From positions 45,866-109,865 of the forward strand of contig MEHQ01004000.1 in NCBI GenBank assembly GCA_008828725.1: a DNA stretch of 64,000 bases. Direction: 5' to 3'. Each line of letters starts with the position of its first letter. Within the stretch, counting starts at the first letter, position 1. The notes under the pieces were generated by a model. The model was given only the letters and a program-made list of their open reading frames with translations, was not told the DNA's origin and made no database searches. A program made the translations under genes and the position numbers. Shown here piece by piece: positions 38,901 to 50,900 of this stretch. This DNA comes from Saccharina japonica (taxonomy: Eukaryota > Sar > Phaeophyceae > Laminariales > Laminariaceae).

Positions 38901-41900
38901 CACAGCGCCGTGGCTTTCAGCCGCTGTACGGGTACAGATAGCCACGGGCTGCCTGCACACATGGCTTTGCCGACATTGTGACGTGTGTCCCACGGCAAGA
39001 AGTACTTGGGTGCTGTTTTCGTCTTTGTCAAGCACTCTTTTCCGACGTTGCTGGTTTTATTTATTAGTAGGAAAGTCGGCGGAAGTATACTGCTCAAACC
39101 GTTGGTATCGAATGTTTTACTATACTACTGTAGTGACCTAGCACCAAACGCCAGGCCTAACAAGTGGTGACATCAAGACCAGGCAGAACGCATCCATTAC
39201 CGACAATTCGCGCGATTACACTTAATCCCTGCGGAGCTGAGGGTGCCTCTGATCGTAAAATCAATATAAACAGTATCATTCCCGCGACAAATACGAACAG
39301 TGTTATGTAGGTATCCTAACGAATCTACTGCCATACTCAGGGAATACCGTCTATCAAGGAGCGATGCCTTATAGAGATGGTGACTTATTTTCCAAGCTCC
39401 TCACATGAGGGCCTCAAATTTCTCAATAGAACCATCGACCTCGAAAAAGCTTGGCCGCCAGCGCATCGTTTCTATGCACTAGTATCTTGTTCTTCTCCTT
39501 CTTCTAAATTAGTTAATCCACACTAGCTCAAGTAGTTAATTGTTTAATACTACTACTTACATACCAGGTATACTATAATTATATACAAGGTTCCCCTTCG
39601 GGATGTTGGTCACTCGAAATCCCGGGGGTGTCGCAAGGTGAAAATAGATCGCACATGCTTCATGGTTTAATTTTTGGAGCAAACCTGTGGCATAGACTGT
39701 AAACGTAGTAACGACGGCCATTGCTAACGAAACAGCTGTCACGAGATGATATCGTATCTGAGGTACAGTGGTCTCCCGGTGTTAAGAAACGTCAAGTTGG
39801 TGTCCAGACTCGACGACTTGTTTTGTTTCTGAAGTCGATCTAACTATTTTTTGTAGGATATACAGTCGATCCCACAGTGGTACTGTAGTTATCACGGCTG
39901 TTCTGCGCTGTACAGCTGAGTATACAGAGGATAATTATGACAGAGCTGTTGCCCGATGAGTCCCGCCCCGGTCTTAGATAAGAGTATTCTCTCGTACGTA
40001 ATACCTTTTGGGTGGGTACCCTGGTACGCGTTTAGCAGCCGAGTACTAGTGTAAGGGTGCCCGTCGAGCAGCGGGATACCCGGGTGCCCTGAGCCCACAT
40101 TCTCGGCGAGTATGAAGTGTTATCCATACCCGTGACGGGTGTTTGTGGTTTTGTTGTTTTTAATCGCTGCTGTAAAGCGTGGGTGATATTAAAATCAGTG
40201 GGGGAGGTTTTGCTGGAATCGCATACATCAAACACACACACATACACAATGAAAGACAGAACACAGCAAAGCAGGACTCGTTGTTCGTAGCTGTCACAAC
40301 TAGATCTGCTGGATTCCTCCTGCTACTCGTAGCTGTTTACTACGAGTCCGGCGCACGCATACAGGACACAACAACAGCCGCCACAAAGCCAACAATCTGA
40401 ACAGCGGCTACGGCGTGTTCTGCAGCTTCTTCTGCTGTACTGCTGTGCTGTTCGATAAACGGCGCCTTGGCTGCTCTGTAGTTTGTAGTCAAGACTAGAG
40501 ACATGTACCCGTAATATACAGCAGTAGTGCTAATGTACCAAAATACTCGTATTCGTGCGTATATAGATCGGCCTATCGTTCGTACTCGTAGACCTGTGTA
40601 TGTGTACTTTACGTAGATTCCAAAATATTGGAACCAAATTACAAATTTACATAAAATGCGCCTGTAAAGTTTCAAGGGTCTCCTACAACTGCTACTACTG
40701 CTGTACGTAGCCTAGACAGAGCAGACGCATGCAACATGGTATCAACTACTGCTGCACGACGCTTGATGTGTGCCTCGTTCGATGTTGGTGTGGTCCTTGT
40801 TTGCTCGTGCGTGGTGCGTGCTTTGTGTGTTCCGTTCATACGGCGGGTCAAACACGAACCATCAAAGTTCATACGTACCGATGATAAGACAGTCGTACGA
40901 CAGATGGTTTAGAGTAGTTGTGAGGCGGTGTCAAGTCGGAACGTCTCCCCTGAGTTATTTGCCAGAAGTCGCGACTTTGAAGGCCCAGAGCACGCCCCAC
41001 GGGCCTCGGCCGGGACCCCCACTTGCGCCGTGGTGTACACGCGCCCCCCCTGCGTGACCCACAGCCGACAGGGCGAGAAAATACCCGCGGCCGGAGATGA
41101 AAAGTGAAAGTATTCCGGGGAAATGTCCAGTTGGTACCTATACATATATATGATATGTATACAAGCATATCCTAGCAAACTACTGTATACCTGGTATATC
41201 GTAGCGAACTAAATGACCTAGAAAAATATGAAAACACATACTGGTACGTATATACTACTTAGGGAGCAAAAATATTGTGGTAACCGGTAGTTGTTCACTT
41301 GAGGAGCTAAACCGGTGCCAGTGACAAAATATTGCCTCCGATGGCAAATACTAACTGCAACCCCTTTACGGTATACCGTGGGAGGAGTAAGTAGGACGGC
41401 AGGCCCTGTGGTGTCGTTGATGGGAATGGGAATCCTCTGTCCACGCTGACTTCGTTGTATGGGAAAGGGCGTATTGTACAATTACCAATCTCAAGAAAAC
41501 GTTGTGCGTCTTTCTCGCTGACCTAAAAACATCGACCTGAAACTCTTAAGAGTGTTCGATTTCTTGGTGTGCTTCCCGTACCATACCTGCCACATATATA
41601 AAGCGGAGATTTTCCCCTCTCAACAAAACAGTGATGCCTACGATGGTTGGTGTATTTGACCATGAATCGGCGAGAACGTTGAGCAGCCGTGGTAAAGCCG
41701 CAGCTTGCGGCAACTGTCGGCTTTCCCGTCACCAATGGTACGCTTGGCAATACATAGATCGAGGTTACAAGAGCCCTGTGGAGAGAAACCGGACGCATCA
41801 GCCACAGTTGTACATAGAATACTACAACTCGACGTGCTTTACTGCAAAAGCGATCGATCGTCTGTCGACATAACGCACAGTAGTGATCGTAAGCCTTCAA

Positions 41901-44900
41901 ATTGGCTGTGGAAAACACAGTTGTTCAACCTGGTAACCGCCACCCCAGCCTAGAGCACGGAAAGACAGGAAGTTAGGCAACACAGGCTTGAAGCCGTAAA
42001 GACGAGTAATAGGCATGGCGGTTACCACGACGCCGTGCAGAGCGGGGAAAGTATCGTCAAGCCGAGTCTAGACAAACCGGTACCTCTGTACTGTAGCCAA
42101 TAGTACGAAGCTCGTGTACAGATGGGCAGCAGCTCAACACTGAAGAGTGGTGTGCACATCCAACCGACCAGTCGATTGATCAACTTAGCATCCTTCTGTA
42201 CGTACCACGTATGTACGTCTTCGATACTCGCTTTGGCAAGCTGCGTGGGATGCTTCGGTCGTTACTGATACTGGGTCACACTACGGTAGATCCGCATCTC
42301 GTGAACAGGCCACCGGTTCCGCCGGGCAGCAGTCGTGCCGCATTCGCCCTCTCTATTGTATACATCACAAGTTACAGTTTTAAAAGTTAATCAAAATTTC
42401 TTTACCGTGTTGGGACAGGGTGCTTGCAAGGGAGGCTCAAACGTCTCAAACGTGCAGGAGTACTGCAACGACGGCTACGAAGGAGTGGGTGAGTTATAAC
42501 CTTGTGACCAAGAGGACGTTGCTGCACTTGCCGTAATTATTTTATGAAATTTGTTTTGTCCCAACAGTCTTGTAGAATACAACTTCTCCTTGTTTGACCT
42601 ACTGGTTTGCCATTTCAGCTTTCGTTTTGTAGAAAGAGAGGGAATATAGGCTGCTCACTTCGGCCGCCGCCTAAACAATAGGACATAGCTCATTCGTGTA
42701 GACTGAGTAAACCCGCAAATTCGCCCCGTGCCACATAAACACCTCTGAAGAAAGAGTATGTGTTTCTATGTTTTACACCTTTGCACACTATTCTCGACCG
42801 CTACAAATATTACATACTGTAGCGTGGACACCCTAGAGTAGTAGTGTTGGTACGCCTCGAGCTCTGTCAATATTGGTTGTGGGTGGATGTACTAATATGC
42901 CTTTCCTTGGCTGCACTGCCAAGCGCGCACGGCCCAGGCTGATATGGACGAGTCTCGCGCTGTTTGGTTCTTGTGGTGTTTGTAACGCACATAACTCGTC
43001 GATGAATAAAACCCGTTCTCGCGGTGAAATAAGTGTGTGAAGTTGCAACTATTTCAACGGATGTCAAGGTTATGGTTAAGGTAAAGACATTGATTCACAG
43101 ACGTGCATGCCTTCCATGTTTGCCGATTTCGCACGTAGCGCATTGTTTGTCACTCGCGCGCGTTGGACCCTGTATCAAAGTATCTACTGTATACTCCCTG
43201 GTCAAACGTTTGACGAGAGGTCTGATACAACAGCTGTGCCTCTCCCTTGAGCCCTGTTCCCAATACAAACGAGCGTCCGAAGTAACGCGCCATCCATGTC
43301 CGTATTCCAAATCCTCTGCCTTTGCAGAATTTCCGGGGCAATAGGTTATCGATGATGAGTGAACGGAGGGTTACGTGCACGTGAACATTTGATGGACATC
43401 AAGTGGTAGTAGTGGTAGTAGTAGTGGTGGCACACAATGGTAGTAGTAGTAGAAGAAGAAGAGGGAGGAGGGGGAGGAGCAGGAGGAGTACGGAACGACT
43501 ATCCGTTCGGGTACGCAGATTTGATGTTTTCCTGCTCAAAGAGACCTTCGCCCCCCCCCCCCTCCTCAGCAATCACTTGAAGCAGATACACTCTCGAACG
43601 ACCTCCGACACGCACACGGCCTTTCGGTCCTCTTAACTGAATTACAGTTGTTCCCGACAAGATTGCTTCCCAAAACCTAGCTTGGACCCTTTCCTGACCC
43701 GCTCAATACGTGGTTCGTGCCCTTGCACTGTTGTGCATCCCAGGACGGACGAAGTTAATTTCTCAATGTTGTGCACCAAATTGCCCGACCTGATATCTTG
43801 AACCCCCGCCCCACGGCTTCCTGCGCATCCATCTCCTGTTGCAAAGTGTGCTCCGTCTGCTCCCCGGGGTACGGCCGAGGCGCCGCGAACCAGTGTCACC
43901 AATGCTCGGCAGACTTCAAGGGCGGCATGTTCTTCATGCTCTCTGTGGCGGCGGTGGCTGCGATCGTCGTCATTGCTCTCCTGGCGGTGTATCTGGTGAG
44001 ATTCTAATTTTATGGGAGGTGCTTCAAACTCTCGCTTATAGCCCCCAAGAATGCGGAACCTACGGTACAAATACGTTGGTCTTACACCACAGGTTATCTA
44101 TGGCCATTCATATTGTGTTGAGTAGAGCGTGTGCCGCCTGCGGCTGCTCCATCTGCTACGTCTCATATATCTTTGGGCCGATTTTTCCGCTTAACCACCG
44201 TTGAGACCCAGTGTGGAGCGACCAAACCATAGCGGGCCCGGCTATCCCAGTCGTCCATGAAATCCATGCAGCAGCACGAAAAGTACGCTGACTGATGCGC
44301 TCGGGTCGCACATATCCCGAAATGTGTTGTTGGTGGATCACCATGCTTAGTTTGGACCCCACATATATATTTGTCATGTAGATACCGAGATAGTGGAAAG
44401 CGACCCCTTGCCGCCTACCAGGAGTTAGCGCTCTTGACCAAACACAACAGGCCGCCCGCCCTGCCCCGTACGTGCGGCGGCCGTGGTCACCGTTATTGTG
44501 TAGATCCACAATCCCCTCAACAGCACCAGAAGGGTTAGGATGAAAACGTGGTACAACACGCTGCCACCGCTGCCATAGGGTAGTAGCCTTATACGTCGAA
44601 TGGGTTTCGTCACCAAACTTGGCCGCATTTGAGGACATGTTGGATACACGTTTGGTGTCGAGGAGTAAAGACGCAAGGCTACAATATGTGTCCATATCGT
44701 ACGAATGCCATGATACGTAATCGTAGTTAAACTACAGTAGTTGAACACGTAAGAGGAATAGGTCTTTGGTTCGGTAGGTGGATATTTTCCCTGAACTCTA
44801 CGCTAAACCGTTACCCAAGAAACAATATAATTGACTAGACCCACAGGTGAACGACTAAACGTGTGAAATTCACAGAGACGGTGTGAATACATCGGGTAGT

Positions 44901-47900
44901 TATGAAAGCTGAGGAGCCTCTTTTCTACCATTTTATGACGGGACTCTGAGGCATTTGGCGCTACCGCAAACTCGCCGTTGAGCAGGTGGGAGGTAGGGGC
45001 GCCGTATCATCGACGGTGGCCAGCACCAAGCAGTCGGTCATCATGCTGCAAACCCGCAGCGTCGACATGCTCTCGCGCTCAAGCGCGGGCGGTGTCATCG
45101 ACTTCAGTGATAATCAACACCACAACGCAACGGGTGTTCGGTCAGGATTCTCGTCTCGCTCGAGATTCTCCCCAGGGAGGCGACTCGGAGAAAGAGCATC
45201 GACGTTTGGCGGCAGTAGAAGCGTTGGCAGCAGCATGGGCGGTGCCGGAATCGAACACACAAGGGCCACAAGATTCAAGGGCGTCATCGGCGGCGGAAGC
45301 ATTCCGGTGAACTCTAAGCTTCCACGCCGGCTGTCGTTCGCGCCCCGAAGCGTCAGCAACGACTCCCGCTTGACGCCGACACTAGCACCCGTCAGCGAGA
45401 GTGACATCGAGGAGGCGCCCGTGGCTACCGGCCTAAATCGAGCGGTCTACTCCGAGCCGGGTGTGACCCCAGCTTATGCCGGACCGATGGCAGTGGGCAC
45501 CGGCCAAAGGCAAAGCGAACGGAATGATAATTCCGGGGCGCTCGACAAGAAGGCCGTCCCAGACCGAGAGGAAATGACGGCCGCCGGGAGGATCGGAGAG
45601 TTCTTGTCTGCTCTGCCTCTGTCGAAGCTCAAAATAGTCATAGGTATGTACATAGTACGTTGGTAGGACTCGATTTCACAAGGCCTCCTCTTAACATGTT
45701 GGAGGGTGTAACGTCTGCTGGCCGAACTAAATGTCAACATTGTGTTGTGTTGAAGTATGATATGTTTTATTGAAGAAGTATATGGCAGAGATCATCTACG
45801 ATCGGGAAACGACCACATTGTGTTCGGCTTCAATATTGATGGTGTTTGCGATGTCGTTACAATATATAGCACCGCGCTCTCTTTGACAAACACCCATCGT
45901 TACTATACACGTGCCTAATTCAGCGTCGCCCCCCTTTCCCCCCACCGCCCTTTCATTTCTCACCGCGCTGTACCAACATGCACTGTGTCGGTGGGTCTCC
46001 GTTCTGTTGCTTCTACTTCTGCTGCGTCTGCTGAGGGCAGTGGTTTGGCAAATATCTGGCGCGGTAAGTCGGTAATCAGACGGGTGTATCGCTTAAACGG
46101 TTCTGAACATGCTCGTACCATCCGGATCTCTGGACAAACTTAGTGCCAACGCGTTGTTCGCCACAGTGAAAACTTACAACGTCCTACAGCTAACCTGACT
46201 GGTACTTTCGCTAGAAGAATACGACTGGCAGCAAAGCCGGATAATCAAAACCGACCCGGAATGAATTTACAGACAGCTAGGCTTCGATTGTTTGGATTAA
46301 AAGCAGTGTATTCGACCTGACCGCTATTTGTTGCATGAAGACGGAATCATGGGAAATTCAGGGCGGGGGTGTCGGATCATCTCTCCCAAACAATGTATCT
46401 CAATATCGTTTATGAACATTGGTAAATTGGAGTCGAATGTCGCACGATAAAGTGGAGTCGAACAGCGCCACATCCTTCATTATCAAATCCGTCAGGGTTT
46501 GCTACTGCTTGGTAGCCGTGCCAGGGGGTTCCTCGAGGTATTTATAAGATGGTGTCGTTTCGTATACCACCCTGCTTCCCCGTGCTCGCCCCATCTTCAC
46601 GCTTTCCACCGCGATACCTTTGCTGTCTGGCGGCGGCTTCTAACTGATCCAACAAAACCGGCGGCGACGGTGCGCCTCGCTTTGTGTCGGGTCGTGCAGT
46701 TTGCCGATGTCACGAACGTGGGGTTCCCGCCGATTTACGAGAAATTTCTCTCGATCATCGGAATATTTTCCCTCGACCTGGGCTGGATGCTGTCCGCGAC
46801 GTGCGTGGCCGCTGGCATCGACTTTTACGACAAGCTGCTGTGAGTTCCTCGGCGAGGAGGGTAGAATATGTATATATTTTGTATCGCGGCGGCCCTTGAC
46901 CTAACCTTTTCGGGTTTCCAGTTTTGTTCTGGAACATGGAATCCAGCATCCGAATGGTGTCAATGGGTTCGACATGCAAGGCGAAATGCACGGTCGAGTG
47001 AACTTCTATTGTAGTACGGTAAGGGTAGCCCACGTTTTCCCGTAACCTATTCACCTTCAGGACCTAAGCGCATTACCCACAAAGAGTGTTTTTGATAAAA
47101 CGAACTGACGCGTAACCTCTTGACCTATCGTGTCATTTGATGTATTTTGTCCGAGAATCACAAAGGATATCCCTATTTGGTACCTGTTGCAGCAGTTCGT
47201 CAGTCAAAAACGTTTTGTCAAAAGAAGGCTACCTATGTTGAAGCACACATTGCAGCGCCGTCTCGTATTTCTCTGATATCTCGTGCGTATGATATACCCT
47301 CTTCTTCGGATGTTGCCGGGGTTAACAGCTAACCGTGTACGGTATCAATAGTGATGCCTATGACACAATATCGTGCACCTTTAGGTCTCTGTGTTCTTCT
47401 CAATGAGAAAGTCCCTGTGTTCCAGACCTTCTGGCAACCGAGCGTCCTAAATATGAAGTATTATGTATACTCCTCACGATCTTGCACGAAAAATTTGCTC
47501 CCGCTTGCCCTCCGAGGTATACCTGATATGTAGTGATTGTTTCTGGTGATAACTCATACAGCGGTGAAGAGATTTGGCCCCCGTCAAATGGCCTGAACTT
47601 ATCCTGCTTGTTTATCCTGCTACTACTATTGCTACTGCTACTACTACTACCACTACTACTACGAAATACTCCTGCCAAACATAGAGGCCAATAAAGCATC
47701 CTCGGTTTTGTGAAACCCGTGTGGATTGTCGTTCAGGATCGTGACCATCGGGCCTTTAGTCCTTCTAGGCCTCTTGGGAGTCACGTTTCGCTTGGGATCG
47801 AGGCCAGCCGGACCGCGCACCAACACAACCGATGGACTAAGCGAGAGGGCGAAATCTGGAGGAACCGATCGGGAGGCTGGTGGTGCGGCACATACGGATG

Positions 47901-50900
47901 GCGTTGGCGTGGCAGATGCAGGGATAAGCTGGCCAGCCCCCCCGAGAGGTGTAAACACACCTATCGTCTCTGCTGGTAGATCCCTTCGGAGCATCTGGAA
48001 GGCCGGGCCAGGGGACAAGACGGGTTCGGAGCAGGTAGATAGATGTAGTGGTCGTGTGGCGTAAGAGTTGAGTGTGAAAGTAGTAAAGTTTGAAGCGGTG
48101 AGGGGGGGGGGGGTTCGTCTGGTCTGGCCCGCGCTAGTTACGTCCCCGCTCCGTTTGAGACAATGTGCCACACACCGCTGTCCCAACGTGTCCATCCCCA
48201 TGTAATAGAGGCGACTTGAGTTGTGTTGCATTCGGTGGGGGTCGCGTTTAATCTTCCCCCGCGTTCACGTATTTATGTAATGAATCTACCAACAAACCAA
48301 CTCTGAGAAGAAAAGCGGCACATTGGTGTATTTCGTCGCTGTCATACCCGTGCCTGGTCGGTTTTTGCAACACCCGGCCAACCTACGAGTACGCCCCGTA
48401 GACTCCAGTCTAGTGGGTGGTCAAACCCGTCCATTTCGTGATGTCCCCGTTTCTTTTGCCCACGAGCAGGACCGGTTTTGGGAGCTGTTTGCCCGACACA
48501 CCACGATGACCCTGATCATCCTCTACCTGGTGTACAGTCAGGTTTCCACTGTGGTGAGCGTCAAAATAGAATGCATGATAAAGCCGGCGAGCGCTCAAAA
48601 TACAGCAGGTTCAAGTGTAGAATAGTAGGTTTTCGGGATATGTTTGCGTGGGGTCTACCGCCAGCTTCATTTAGCTAATTGATCAGGCTTAAGGCGCTTA
48701 CATTTTGCGTTGCATTGTATTCGAAAGGCAAACGTCGAGAACGATAGGTAATTGTTAAACCAAAGTGTTCGCCCTTAACCATTTCCCCGACGTGTATTCC
48801 ACATTGACGCTGCAACGGACAAGTGGGCTGAAAAGGTGAACAGACTCGTGTGTAGAACTGTGATACTGTATCATACATGTTGAGTGGTAACGGCGTGTGG
48901 TACCAACAGCGCTCACGTCTCCTACAGGTGTTCCAGACCTTCGCGTGCGACTCGTATGCGGAAATCAACAAGCACTACCTCAGGGCGGATGGCCGCATCG
49001 AGTGCAAAACGGCCACGCACACGGCGTACATGGTGTATGCCGCCATCATGATCGCCCTCTGTGAGTTGTGATATATCGTTAGATATCGCCCGAACGCACA
49101 CATACATGACGCAACGACGAAGCGGTGTACAATAGATAGCGCTTCGTTATTTGTTGATGTTTTGGAATCACATGCTCGGCGTTTTGCAAGACGATAACTT
49201 GACTATATATGGTGCTTCTTGCGGGAACACTCCGGAGCTTTTACCGTTGAGTCAAGTTCCTCGCCGATCGTCGAAACGGGAATTTTCCCGCCCTAAGGTT
49301 CACTTTCGTTTTGGTATATCCCATGGGCTGTTCAGCACACAGAAATTGCAATAAATTTGCCTCACATCAGCACCCAAGGTTTTGCAGCAGCCATCTTGGG
49401 GCGGGGAGTATTTCCTCTAACATACGGCGAGGACAGCGTGTAAAACTGCCACGTTGATATAAATCGATGGTCCAAAGTGGCGAGACCGTGTTTTATTCAC
49501 CCCGATTAAAAAACATGAGTTTTCTTGATGTCGTCGACGATGTGCGGGCACGGCACCTCGCTATGCGCACGTGCGCGCCGGTATTTTCCAGGCTGCCATA
49601 AGAACATGGGGTAATTGGTCAGGTTACGGCTAGTACCCCCACAGTAAGAGCCCATATTAATGAATATAAAATAAATTCAATTTGGAAAATATAAAATTCA
49701 AATTCGCTTTTCATTGGTCAACACACGCACCAGCATCAAAGGTTAGGATCTTGGGGTATAATCTTGGGTGGTGGTGCGGGTTATGACCAATGAAAAGCGG
49801 ATTTGATTTTTTTTTTTATTGATTTTGTTTTTCTTTTTTAAAACGGGCCCTAATGGGTGACCTGACAAGGTCATCCTAACCGCACTCAGCGTGTGGTCAG
49901 ATGGCCCCTAGGGTAAGTACTGTTCGAGTAGAATAGCCGATGTTCTAGCAACAGTTATGGGCATTGTTCGAAGTACACCCAGTAACTGGTCAAATTGCAG
50001 ATACACTGCGTATTCACCTTGGGCTAAATAAAGCGTAGCTTGCTCGAGCGGGAATTTCTATAACACGCGGGACAATGTCAGGCTCTGGTAGGTTGACCTA
50101 GTTTGACTTTGATTCATCTCTTTCACCCTGTCGCTGGTTTGAGTGAATGGCGACGTCCTCCACCTAGAGGTTGCATGACGGCCAACCCCGTTTTTGTCGA
50201 CCAACACTCTGCGCGCAGACCCTTTCGGCATCCCTGCGGCGTTCTTCTACCTGCTTGTGCGACAGAGGTCCGCCATCAACCCTCCGAGCGACAAAAACCT
50301 GGAAGATTCGAGAGGGAAACATTATGTTATGGTAGGTAGACTGAGAGTTGCACACCGGGTATCGTGTATGGACGGCTAGAGTGGCGATGGGTGGTACAAA
50401 TGTAGGAGAAATAATCTGCGTCAGATAATGTTTGCCGTTGATTAAAATGCGTGCTCGTAGATTCAGCTCCGTCATGATAAGCTCCTTCGTTCACCCGATA
50501 GGATTATACTTTCCTGGGGCCGTACGAAACTCCCCTTGACCGACCTGAGTATAACCTCAGTACTGAGGCAGTATCACACCCGCTAAGATATTTGCTATCA
50601 ACCACGAAGTCGATGCTACAGAAATGTGATGAGCTTACTCTGGGCTTCGCACTTGGTTGAGCATTTTCTGAAATCCTTACATGTGCACCCCTTAAACTTC
50701 AACACGTTGGACCATCCAAACTCGCGCGAGCACTGAGTAGCCGCGTACAATCGTCTTCGGCGATTTGCCAGTGAACCAATACGCCCACTAATAAAAAAGG
50801 TCGCAGTTTCTGTAGAGCAACCACGCTGTAAGACACCTCCCTGGGCTGGGCTATTGGTTCCCCGTAAATGATCACAACCAAGTAAGCGCAATCTTCGTCT

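Noticed and set aside
43642-44070. Minus-strand frame of 142 codons over exon 15
   Set aside because: Antisense shadow of the exon encoding the first transmembrane helix.
46922-47022. Possible exon after TTTCCAG (LEHGIQHPNGVNGFDMQG)
   Set aside because: The phase fits, but it would break the membrane helix that is restored when exon 17 joins exon 18 directly.
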